From Collybiopsis luxurians FD-317 M1 (taxonomy: Eukaryota > Basidiomycota > Agaricomycetes > Agaricales > Omphalotaceae): a stretch of 64,000 nucleotides of DNA. Positions 35,365-46,198 of the stretch are shown here, one piece after another (within the stretch, counting starts at the first letter, position 1; every line of letters begins with the position of its first letter). The position numbers and the translations under genes were made by a program. The stretch spans positions 78,706-142,705 of the forward strand of contig KN834844.1 of the NCBI GenBank assembly GCA_000827265.1, written 5' to 3'. Under the pieces are notes generated by a model. It did no database searches. It worked only from the letters and a program-made list of their open reading frames with translations, and was not told the origin of the DNA.

Positions 35365-36786
35365 GAAGTAAGCCGTTACGTTTGTCACGAATGACGCGGG
35401 GCAGCGCGTTCTGTGACTGTAACGCTCAAGCCCTCTTTCTCAAAGTTAAACGTTAATTGTTAAATAGGAATGGTGCGGGTTTCTGTCAAACTATAAATCG
35501 GAGCTCTGGCTCTAATAGATATAGCAAGTATGATTTCGAAACAGCTCTCATTGCCCAGCGCCAAATGGTTTTTATTTTGTTATATTTATTTCGGAGATCC
35601 CAGAAACTGGCCCCCTTCTTCTCGCCTACTTCTCATTCAAAAAGATTCCAAAGCAGATCTCTCCCTAAATCCACAATTTTTAGCTGTATTTAACTGTATT
35701 TCTGTATCTCGGCTTGCCTGCCTTCTCAAATGATTTGGTGACGCACATACATTTCCCGGCCGCCACGGCATATAGATTTGAATCATTGAATGGAATCGAA
35801 CAGGAATTGGTGCTGTAGTCTTGACCAAGTACAGTTTTCTTCTCTCTTTTCCGTGGTAGCTGCAAGTTTAGGATCCACGATCAATCATCGAGTCCACCTC
35901 CAAAGCCGCCCGACCCATTTAGCCACCGAATTGGTGACATCACATTGTCACCACCCAAATTGTCAGCGCGTCAGCCTTTACTTTTACTAACCAGTTCCAA
36001 GGTCTCGGATCACCGTTAAACACCTCCCTCATTCGAATCAAATGAATCCCAACTTCCAGTCTATGTAGTTCTTCCCCCCCTCCTCGAATTTTTTCCATAC
36101 CTAGAAAATTCAAACCCAGTACGACACCTGATCCAACTTGTTGCTATCCCATCCAAACTCCGCTCTTCGAATCGTCAATAGTCTCCGATTCGGAACGGTC
36201 TCTGTCTGTCACTCCTGGCAGAACCACGAGAATGTTCCGCGCAGGCTCGCGACTCAACCCTCCATGCTTTAGCTTCAATATTAATCTTCCCTCGGATTAA
36301 ATAGGAACGAACGAATGAACGACTGGGATTCGGAGGGAAGTGGAAAGTGGCGGAATGGGGGTCCGGGCGGTTATGCATTCTTCTTTCGGATGATATTAAT
36401 ACGATACTACCCACCTATCGATAGTACTTATCAATTCCAATTCCAATTCCAATTCCGAGATCCAAATTCTAGGACACGATGACTAGATAACCACTATCTG
36501 GTTCGATCCAGGTAACCTCGAACCCAATTGATTCTAGTGAACAATCTTCAACTGTATCACTAGCCATTTGCCCTCGTATCTCTTGGTATCCCTGCCCCAC
36601 AAATGGTTTTGTGCATTATGTTCATCGTACAATCATATTAAACAGTAAATTTGTGTCTTTCGACACTGCATGCAAGAGATATAATTAATAGTACAGGTGC
36701 TACTCTGGATATATGCTAGAGTAACAACCATAGTAACCATCACTGCTTATCTGACCTCGGGTCTGGCCCCCAACGTTGGCCTGACT
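35365..36786. repeat. duplicated upstream flank of DUF6534 gene, copy B
   Basis: Pairs with 13975-15637. It contains a short (aattcc)n run near 36430-36455 and the end block gtaacaaccatag...ccaacgttggcctgact, after which A and B diverge. No supported gene; the frames at 35457-35990 are not conserved with copy A. Confidence 0.8.
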
Positions 36787-37260
36787 CCAGTGTCCACGCC
36801 AAGGGTCGGTGCGAAACTAGTAAGTACGACGTCCTCAGAAGCACACGAAAGGGTGTGAACGACTCAATGTATTTGTATGTACCTCTTAAACTAGTAAGTA
36901 CGACGTCTAAGTAAATGCGTTAGTACATAGCTAATCAGGTACAGAATATATCAACTTACCCTCAGAAGCACACGAAAGGGTGTGAACGACTGAGGGGTGT
37001 AATCTACTATCGATACGTATACTCAATGTCCGTAGGTGATGCAAAACCTTCACCCGAGCACCTACGAACCCAGGCTAAAGTAAAGGAAAAATACAATAAA
37101 GTACTGCGATAGCGGATGAGCACGGCGAGCGGGATAAGTAGTATCCGGGCGGGGTTCGTATCGACTGTCTTACCTCAACAGTCGGGGTGCCCGGGATTTT
37201 GACCTACTGAAGACTCATTCCAACAGTGCACCTTTATATGGACAAAGTATCAGTGACAGC
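36787..37260. repeat. insert with two pairs of direct repeats
   Basis: aaactagtaagtacgacgtc occurs near 36814 and 36890, and a 31-bp block beginning ctcagaagcacacgaaaggg occurs near 36834 and 36961. Both pairs are direct. The block lies between the end of the A/B duplication and the 3' end of the caspase gene. It may be the remnant of an LTR or other mobile element. Confidence 0.5.
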
Positions 37261-37304
37261 GTGCTTAGAGTAACAGAAATAGAAAACTTAACTGGTTGTC
37301 ATTC

Positions 37305-39848
37305 TCAATTGCTGGAACGGTTCAAAATCATAGCCACTGTGGAGGTACCCCAAAAACCATGCCCCAGGCGCTTTACTGTCGGCGAAGGTGTTTTGCCACC
37401 GGACTGCACTATCCGAGCCTGTGGCCCAGGTTGTGAATTAGGAATGGGGTATTCATAGAGTGGAGGGCCAAAGGGCGAGGAGCATGTGATATGGGAGAGA
37501 TCATTGTAATCCAAGGTCAGGAAGGCCTTCTTCACATAAGTCACTTCTGCATCGACTCCGCGTGGGAGAGGGTGTGAGTCACTACCAAGGTTGAGTGGAA
37601 TGAGGAGCTCGCCGAACGGCAGAATTGAGGGGTCAGCACTCTCCGGGTCCTTGGCAAAAGTTGGCTTATACTGAAGTTCTGTATTTCAGGCATAAACTGC
37701 TGCAGTCAAATGAGAATCAAGAGAAATTACATACTAATTTCCAGCGAAGACATGTTGAAAGAGAATACCCAAACATGGAGTCGTATACCGGTCAGATTCT
37801 TGATTTTGAGAGCATAGACTGAACTGGCAATGTTAGCTATCTTGACGGGTCTAACAGCATAATCTGAGTCCTTGATAAATGGAAGTAGGTCCAATGCATG
37901 CTTATGATCCTTTGAAACTAGCTTGTGGACCTCCATCTCGAGCTTAGACTCAAGTTTATTTTGCTTTGGGGAACGCTGAAGGTGCCAGATAAAGTCAGCA
38001 GCATGCTTGACGATGCTGTAAAGGTGGGCATGATCACTGGGTGACACCACACTCTGCAGCAGCCAGCAAATGTTTGTCGTACTTGCTGGGTCCAAAATAC
38101 TGAAGATGACTTCGTTGTCCTCGATATAGAGCCGATGTGGTGAATCATTCTCAATGGAGATCTTCCACTTCATGGAGGGTGCCATCTCCATCTTGTCCCC
38201 GACATGTTTGAGCATGGTCTCTACCAGAGCTGAGGGACGGAGGCTGATACATTTATCCAACTGTGTCTGCATGGCCCAAGAAGGTGATCTCCCATCCTCA
38301 AAAGCTTGATCCACATTATCCTGTGCAAACGAGTAAGTTGAAAAGACTCTGTCAGCTTTGACAGATGCAATTGGTGCCATATCTTGGGTGAGGAGGGAGA
38401 AGTGATCTCCGACGGTGATGCCGTGGGCCTCGCCTGCATCGATGAAAAATGATCCTTCAGCCGAAAGATAGGTGGGATATAATGCCTGGCCCAGTTTTGG
38501 CACCTCGTTCTTGAAAATAATGCGCTTATCATGATGGCCAATGCACTGAGGATACTGCCTGTAGTCAAAATTGACATCAGGAAACCAATGATAAGCTCTT
38601 AAGATGCCTGGATGGTGTTATGGCTTACAGGGTAATGTCAGGCAGACGCCTCATAAGGTCCTGGTAGGTAAGCATATTCGGATCCTCTTCATACAGGACA
38701 GTGCATAGAGCCTCTGTAAACCTGCCACAATTATTGTGCTCCTGGCTATTCCCATTTTTCTGGCATCCCGCGAGGAGGACATAGGAGTCACCAGGATTTT
38801 GGCCGTCAAGTCCCGCATTAAATTCATGGGACCGAGAAGACGAGTGGTTACAATCCAGAGTGACTGTCTAAATGATGTCATTGCTTGTAAATCAGTGGAT
38901 ACAATATGCGGGAAAGAGAAATGCACAATGTTGTTTCCCTTGGCTGCTCTAAGTTTCATGAGGTAGGCAGATAATAACGAGAATGGGATCCCTGAACTTT
39001 CTGACTTATCGGGATCGAAGTCGTATGGAGCCAGCATACTGTGGTGCGATGTTTTTACTAGACCCGGTGCAGACTCGTACTTGCCACTATGACCAGAGTA
39101 ATGAATGAAAAATGCGGCGCCTGGTTTTGCAGCGTGGTTCTCAGATGCAAGCGATATGAGTTGGCTAATGATATTTTCGCGTGTCGCCTCTTTACCAGTT
39201 AAAGTACTTACATTTTCGGATGGTACGCCCAACTTGTTGACCAGCAGAGTCACGATTGCTTGAACATCTTCCTCACACCCCGCTAATTCCGGAAAAGAAC
39301 TTGAAGCATACTTGTTAATACCAATGACCAGCGCAAACAGGTTTGGGTAAGAGTATCCTGCAATGACCATATCCAAGATCATATGACACAATAAATGGGA
39401 AGAGTTTCCTCACCAAAGAGAGATACAAGCTTGAAGATATGAGGCCGAATTTTGGGTGATGATCCCTTCAAAAGCAGTTCATTAAGCTGGTATCGAAGGG
39501 ACCCTATTGTCGGGAATCTATCCTCGAGAGTCAGCTTGTATGCGGCGAGTGCATCGACTAAGGCAAAGAAGAGATTAGAAGGTTCCTGCTGCGAAGTTTC
39601 ATTTGCTTTCAGGCATTCGACTTTAAGTATTTCAAAGAGGATATGAGCTGGGGGAACATCTAGCCCTGTAACAGAAAAGATACTTCGAGCACCGGCATCT
39701 GTGACAGAATTGCTTTTGCATAAGAATATCTTGGGAAGGATGTATGATAGATAAGCTCACCAGACGAAGTTAATGTGCGAAGGACGTTGATGTCTGACCG
39801 TGGGATATCCTTCTTGTTTTTGACATGTGCCTGAAGAGAAAGCAACAT
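37305..39848 (-). CDS. caspase-family protein lacking the canonical catalytic Cys
   Basis: Six exons (39848-39761, 39698-39414, 39357-38927, 38867-38629, 38558-37735, 37678-37305) splice in frame to 746 residues. Residues 1-124 are a helical N-terminal region (KNKKDIPRSDINVLRTLTSS, then ALVDALAAYKLTLEDRFPTI). The caspase/C14 fold follows: FALVIGINKYASS (132-144), GCEEDVQAIVTLL, and the catalytic His214 in FIHYSGHSG. The strand that should read LDCCHSG reads TVTLDCNHSSS, so the Cys position before His276 is Asn275. VLLAGCQKNG and LTYQDLMRRLP follow, then a roughly 400-residue C-terminal region conserved in fungal relatives (QYPQC...RIIF, GSFFIDAGEAHGITVGD). Fungal members are linked to programmed cell death. 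It is probably a pseudo-protease, perhaps regulatory. A fragment of its last exon lies at 16346-16662. Confidence 0.9.
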
Positions 39849-40818
39849 CTTGCCGGCTGCAGTGTACTATGGTTGCTAGGGAAAATGAAGGGTTAGGGAT
39901 AATGAAATCTTCGAAAATTTGCCAAAATGAAGGCCTTCCGGTCGTTAGATGGCCACGATAATTTTTTTTTAGTGTATTTAGGTCCTAATCCATACTTCTA
40001 TCTACTTACATTGAGCATCTTGCGAGAGAAAACAGAATTATCGAGGAAATAATGGTCGTCCTCAACCGAATACTTCGATCAAACTGCCAGGAACATTACA
40101 ACAGTGAATGGGATATGTACGCAAAAGTAGCTGAGGCTCAAGAGCACATTTAGCATAGTATAAATCCAAAATTTCAAAAGAGTATGTGCAATATTAAAAA
40201 AATGAGGAGTAAAATGAAGCGAAAGGGAAGTCGAGCGTGACAGCGACCTGCGGGACGGGAGTGCCGTAGCCTCGGCATGCAAGGCAAGTGCGCCCGCCAC
40301 CAAAGTTTATACTGCAGTAAACATCGACGCGACCTATCACCATGACCTTGCCTAAATCACTCCAAATGAGCCTTACACACCACTTCGCCCTTGTCCTGTT
40401 CCTATTCCCCTTCTTCGACGTGCTCGTAGTGATACTCCCAGTGACACACGATAATGAACGAAAGTTTTAATATACCATAGTTGTTTCTGTACATTTGTTC
40501 AATGGATTGAATGCTCTCCCAAATTCTCTGTTTCTAAACTCATTGAACGAGCTCGCAGCTGCGGAATGCGCTTGGACCTGAATCTGCTATTTTGCCGCAG
40601 TGCCGACTTGCGCTGTTTCCATGACAACACTGTGACAAATGAGTGCATTATCCTTAATCCCCCTTGGTCTCTGCCCGACGAAGTCAGTAAAATCAAGAAA
40701 AATCTCAGAAATTCAAACCAACAGTGTTGAAGTACTAGTAATTGAACCATCTACTCAGAATTATAATATTCAAACATCTTGAAAAGTTATTAGCATTTTC
40801 GTCAAAATTTCATTTTCC
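39849..40818. other. intergenic region between caspase-family and DUF2235 genes
   Basis: Both flanking genes are on the minus strand, so this holds the caspase-family promoter and the DUF2235 3' flank. The small frames (40079-40303, 40499-40750) are not recognised. Confidence 0.4.
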
Positions 40819-42511
40819 CTAACAACCATAGTATGGGTCTTCCTCGATCATCCCATTCGACTCCAGGCTGTCCACCTCCCAGGCAATGTCAGTTTTGTAA
40901 AAGCAAGCTCTGGGCAGGTTACTGGTGCTACCGTTCTTTAACATCTCGAGCACAGATTGATGGATTAGCTGGTGCTGCTGCACTTTACGTGGCTGCCAAC
41001 AGTGCGGCCTAGAGGTACCAAATAATGAGAATCACGTGATAACATTGCTGTAAGCTTACCGCCACACCACGCTGTTCTGGTCTTCATACGACAGCCGAGA
41101 GATAAATGCCAATTCGAAGCAGTGCCAGATACCCTTCATAGAGTTGTGCGGTTGGACAGGTGACCACTCTCCTTGATGATGTCGCATCTTGAGCCCCCAG
41201 CTAACGGCTTCATACTCCATCCAGTGTAGAGCAGGCCCGAAATGATTACGCTCTAGATTGGGAATATTTCCGCCACCGCTACAAATTGTATAAGAATTTA
41301 AGAGCTTGTATGAGATCGGGACTGGAATCAGGCTTACATATCAGAATGAGATCCAGAAAACCACACCTCCTTAACCTTTCTGTTACGCTTTCCAGGACCA
41401 GCCCCACCGTTAGCGTATTCAGGTAAGAACTTGACCCGTAATTCATCAAGCGCGAGTGCATGACGGAAAGCACAGACATGCTCCATGCCTGTTGTTGTCT
41501 CAGGAAAGCTCCTTTTCCTGAAAGCTCCAATCGATGAAACGGTATCCCTGCATATATATTTTGAGGTGCAGCCAGTCCTGAGTGAGATTTTGACTCACCA
41601 AGCACCGACGAAATGAACCTTGATCTCCCGCGACAAAGTTTTCTTGAAGTGCTCGGAAAGATCGGATTCACCACGCGTCTCATCTCGCCTTTCGTTCGAG
41701 GTGCTCTTTGTATAGAGCTCATAGGCGCTTGAACAATCTCAGTTGCTGCACGATAAACAAGATAGGCACTTACAATGGAATTTGTTCATTATTGCTCTTG
41801 TAGAGGAGGCTGATCTATACGTTACTTAGTCCTTGTACGCGACCCCAATGCAACATAAGCATACTCGGTCTATCATTCCCGCGATGACCCGAACTTGGTA
41901 TGCACCACGTGAAAAACCTGTACTAGTCATTAGAACAACCGAGAATGCGTGTGCAGGCCACTGACCGAACAAAAAAATCTTGTCACCGTTTTCATAGTTT
42001 TCAGAAAGCCACTGGTAAGCGCTAAGGACTTTGTCCTTAAAGCTCCTATAGTGGAATGTCAATGTGTATGTACGATTCTCAAAGGTTGTTGGAAGGTAGA
42101 CCTACCATGCAATGGCCAGATCTGAGGTGTGAAGGAACGATTGTTTCCAGGCTTCATACGAGATCCATGATCTCCAACCGTCCAAGTCCTTCACGTATGT
42201 CCCAATCCCACTGTTGTAGTAGGTGAGTTGCTTTTCGTCCTTCACTAAACGACTATAGAGCTCGATGACATTGGTGTTCTACATTCAAGGTAGGGGTACC
42301 TAAGCAGAACGCTGTTTTATGACAGGAGCTTGCTGACCTTCACACTAAATTGATTGGAAGTGCCATCGATACAGACAACGAGATTTCTACTGGAGAGCTG
42401 GGTCGAACAAGAACACACATTCTCCTCACCGCCGCGAGGTTTGTACTTCCTTGCATCCCACGGGACAGACTTCACGGCGGGCTGGCTAAAGGGGTACTTT
42501 GTGGGTCCCAT
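40819..42511 (-). CDS. DUF2235 alpha/beta-hydrolase-type protein
   Basis: Nine exons (42511-42338, 42278-42106, 42045-41966, 41917-41865, 41814-41774, 41727-41599, 41547-41338, 41278-41060, 41008-40819) splice in frame to 422 residues. The opening signature RNLVVCIDGTSNQF (42-55) and the nucleophile elbow GFSRGAYQVR (Ser145) are diagnostic for DUF2235, which includes the bacterial Tle1 phospholipase effectors. HFVGAWDTVSSIG, EHVCAFRHALALDE, VKEVWFSGSHSDIGGG (Asp/His region) and ALHWMEYEA follow. I preferred the ATG at 42511 to the one at 42610 because upstream residues are not family-like. Lipid hydrolysis is inference from the family. A 3'-truncated, CpG-decayed duplicate lies at 50175-51664. 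Confidence 0.92.
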
Positions 42512-42950
42512 TGTTTTGACAGAAATAGGTTCTAATGGTAAAAGACACGGTTGGGCAAGGATGCAGACGGCGTGTGGCATGAGGATCTTAAAAATGCTAT
42601 ACAAGGTCACATGCAGGAACTAAAAATTAGGCAGGCAATAGTGAAATTGTCGTAATTCTATAGGCTCGTGACCAGCCTGTCTATGAGGTTGCCGTGAAAA
42701 TTTAGGAGGGTGAGCGCGGCAGCGATGCCGGCCGCACAGCGCCAGGCACTGAATAGATGTAAATACTGCACCTTGTACTTCTTCCTCTTTGTTCACCATG
42801 ACCACCGCGTACGGTCGCGTTTTTTGACCACGAATACAATCCTACACTTGTATAGATCAATTTTGGCTCGATTAAACGCATGAAATGGCTTGTATTTTCC
42901 CGGAACTTTGAGGCCCTTACCCACTATCTGTACCAGCAACAAAGCAACTA
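42512..42950. other. intergenic between divergent DUF2235 gene and helicase relic
   Basis: 42512-42662 is still within the block duplicated at 50175-51664. The rest is unique, with no supported gene. Confidence 0.4.
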
Positions 42951-44133
42951 CTGGAGCTGCTCAACGACTCGGACTTCATTTCCACACTCACCGACGACAA
43001 AACCTCGGCTATCTGGCGCAGTTTTATTGCACTCGATAGAGCCAGTCGCGGCACAAAAGGTCCCAGGAAGCATCAGCTGGAGGTTCTTTTTGCTATTGAG
43101 TCCGGGAGGCATGTTACACTCCGGGCGGCTTGTGGGAGCGGAAACACTATTGCTATGGCCCTACCAGCCCTCTTAAATCCTTCCAAAGTTGTCATATCCG
43201 TTGCGCCATTGAAATTGATTCAAGAAAATCATGTAGGGAAATACTACTGTTCCTGTTTACTGCAAATTCAATGTATTTGTAGGATCGCGAGTTTAACGAG
43301 TTGGGAATACGGTCAATTCTGATTAACGGCGACACGATTGGAAAGATGACTAGCTCGGACTGGAAGGTGTGTACTGGGCTTGTTGATATATGTGCATTGT
43401 ACTCATGTTTTGCAATCAGGCAATCGAGAACCATTCCACCTATCGACATTATGCCCTTTCACCCGAACAGGTTCGCCCTGGTAGCAGCCACACCTCTAAA
43501 TTCTTTTGCCTTCTCCACAACCAGAAATGGGCAAAGAAAATCTTTCTTCTTAATTATGATGAATGTCACTTTATTGAGACCGCTGGTACTGCTCACGATG
43601 ATAAAACTCCTGCCTTTTGTCCAGTTCTAGCACAGCTAGGTGACTTAATCCGTCTCCAGCTAGCTCCCCATGCCCTCTGTGCTGTGTTTTCTGCTTCGCT
43701 TACTCCGCATATACGCGCTGTAACAATGTCCAGTCTTCATATGACTGAGGCGAATACTGTTCATATTGAATGCTCAATGAATCGCACCAATCTGATTCAT
43801 GCCGTTAGACCAATGATTGGATCGTCCCACAGCCCAGATCCAGCCAACCTCAATTTCCTGATACCACCTTGTGGCCAACCTGGTCCGGTTCCATTGCTTG
43901 GGAAAGGGATTATATATGTGAGAAATAAGAGGTTGGCTTCCCATTTACGCGAGCATCTGATATCGAAGCTCCCACCTGAATTCCGAAACACCAAACCCAT
44001 ATCAGATACAATTTCTGTCACACTCCAACCTTTCGAAGTCTTGCACGCTTCTGCATCCAATTTACACAAATTTCATGTCTTCGAGTCATTCCGGCAAGAC
44101 AATGGGGTTGTTCGAATACTAATTGCAACCTAA
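42935..44133 (+). pseudogene. RecQ-type superfamily 2 helicase fragment
   Basis: Spliced segments read LLELLNDSDFISTLTDD, then HQLEVLFAIESGRHVTLRAA, CGSGNTIAMALPALL, VVISVAPLKLIQENH, FNELGIRSILINGDTIGK and a 247-codon frame with FLLNYDECHFIETAGTA, LCAVFSASLTPHI and, at the end, VRILIAT. These correspond to the Q region and motifs I, Ia, II, III and V of SF2 helicases. The Walker A Lys is Asn (CGSGNT) and the DEAH box is degraded (DECH). The coding stops after motif V, so the second domain is incomplete. It is probably a dead transposon-amplified helicase copy. Introns with good GT...AG ends remain. Confidence 0.75.
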
Positions 44134-44559
44134 CTTTTGCATTTTCTCAGCGCCTGGCAGATGCATGGCAGGAACTCTCTGACCACCAGTGAGAATCATA
44201 TGGGGACTGTGGGTGGGGTGCAGGAGAAGGCAACCTGGATATGCCAAAGTGATTTTGCTAGGATCTTACTTCCACCATCTATTTCTATTCTATCCCAGTT
44301 CTACCTACTGAAAGGCAAAAAAAAATGCATGTGAGAAATGTGAGCTACAGGAAAGAGAAACCTGGCATTGCCTAGGTAGTAAGACTGCTAAAATATCACC
44401 AAAAACCCCAGCCATTACTTTGAAATTTTTGCTGCATGTACAGGCATCAAAGAATAGAGAAAAAAAATTAAATTGAAGGCCAAAAATGCATAAAGGCTAG
44501 CAAGAAAGCACAGGACTTACATAGGGCACTGTTATGAGGTGAGTTTTATCAGAGTTACA

Positions 44560-44690
44560 TATTTGCCATTACCAAGATTCGAACCCTCAGCTACTCCGGG
44601 GAGTCCTGGGCCAACGTTTAGTCACAGAAGGGGAGGATATCCGCAGAATTAACCACTGGTCTATAGTGTCATCCCTGGCCAATGTTTTGA
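44560..44690 (-). repeat. possible tRNA-derived SINE or tRNA relic
   Basis: On the minus strand, tagaccagtggttaattc resembles a pol III A box and ggttcgaatc matches the B-box consensus about 70 nt downstream. Acceptor-like ends gccaggg...atggc are weak, and the T stem does not pair well, so this is not a functional tRNA. Confidence 0.3.
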
Positions 44691-44764
44691 TTACAATATA
44701 TAGGTCTCAAACTGGGGCCTGGGAATACTACTGCCTAGCTTGTATCGGTGACAGGTCCATAAAT

Positions 44765-46000
44765 TATTAGAAACTATATAACCAGTCCTTCATTGTCATC
44801 TAGATCCAGATACGAGTACCTAGCCCTGATACATTCCTTCATTCGCCTGCTACTTTCATCTGCAATGAACTTTGATATCCTAGATACTACTTTGGTAACC
44901 CTATCACATACCACCCTGCGGCAGGCCAAATTCATACCCTCAAAAATGTGAGCAGGGGAAATATGGAGCTCACTATCACCCTGCACCTGATGGATAATGT
45001 GAAATCTAACCCGACTAATGCATCCTTCAGGTTGCAGGCCAGAAAGATCAGGCATAATAACCTGGTGCCATCCCTTCTGTAAAATCTTCTCGCATCGGTC
45101 CCTCTGATGACAGTTAGCCCAGGTGTCACTGTCATTGAGGTTGGGAATATCTCTGCTGAGTAGAGTCAGGTAGAACTGAACATTGCTCTGCCCATTATAT
45201 AGAACATTCATAACTTCAGGCTCTAGAGAATATCCTGACTGCCCTGTAAGCAGATATAGTAAGAGCCAGTATCGTAAATAACAGGATACCACATACCAAT
45301 TACTGCATCAACACCCCTGTGATCACCTAGAATATCCATCATACCTCTAGCACCCCAGCTCGGCACCCCAAATTGACACCCATAATACAGTTTTGATACT
45401 GACTTGAACTCATGACAATAGTTCAGGCGACTGATTGCAAACTTCAGGCCATCAACGATATCATACATCTTGCAGATACTTCCAAGATCAGTGAGCTCCC
45501 TGACAGTATAACTGAAGGTCTCCTTCCATCCACTGTTTTGATATTCAATCAGCAAGCTGGAAGTATTAGATGAAGATTTGATCTTACAAATGGTACAGGA
45601 ACTGAAGAAGAACTTCAAGCCATGCTTCCTTTACAGGAATTATAATCAGATTAAAGATCACAGTGCCTTCAATAGCTTTGTGGCCAAGTTGATCGCAGTT
45701 GACTGCTAGATAGATTCCATAGAATGAGTAGGGCTTATCTGTGAAATTAATAAAGCTTACACAATTCTTCAGAAGCTTTTTTGGGATGAGCGGGTGCTAT
45801 GTCATTGGATTGCTTTCCCATGAGAGCCTCATTGAGTGATATTCCAGGGGTGGGTGGAAGCATGAACATCCCATCAAAAGTAGAGGAGACCTTTCTCAAG
45901 TAATCGCGATGAATACCAAAGACTGTTGCAGTGTCATTAGGCTGGAAAATTTTTAATAAGTTGACAGTAGAACTTTGCACAGAATAGATTTTACCTTCAC
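44765..46000 (-). pseudogene. BTB-domain-like protein relic
   Basis: The first segment (about 45980-45747) reads FGIHRDYLRKVSSTFDGMFM followed by LPP, the pattern of mushroom BTB/POZ proteins. A second (45618-45223) reads DGLKFAISRLNYCHEFKSVS and YYGCQFGVPSWGARGMMDIL, resembling the helical region after BTB in the same family. The third (45292-44774) is an unrecognised tail. Frames are interrupted and the sequence is CpG-poor. The family call rests on pattern similarity only. Confidence 0.42.
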
Positions 46001-46198
46001 AAAAAGACTAGCATCTTTGAAGCTAAAATCAGGATGAGCTTTAAAGGAGCCAACCCAGGTATGGGGATCAGCTGCATTCTGGCCAGGGAATTGATCGTTG
46101 GGACCAGCTTGATAGTTATCCATGACAGCTTTTTCAGGCACTGCCACACTGTCTTGCCGCATTGTCTTGCACCACAGCACTCGTGACTGTCTACAACC

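Noticed and set aside
37600..42511. Caspase-family and DUF2235 genes as an operon
   Set aside because: Same strand, but separated by about 970 bp and intron-rich; eukaryotic genes with independent promoters.
44575..44650. Functional tRNA gene
   Set aside because: B box is good but the T stem and acceptor stem do not pair; at best a relic or SINE.
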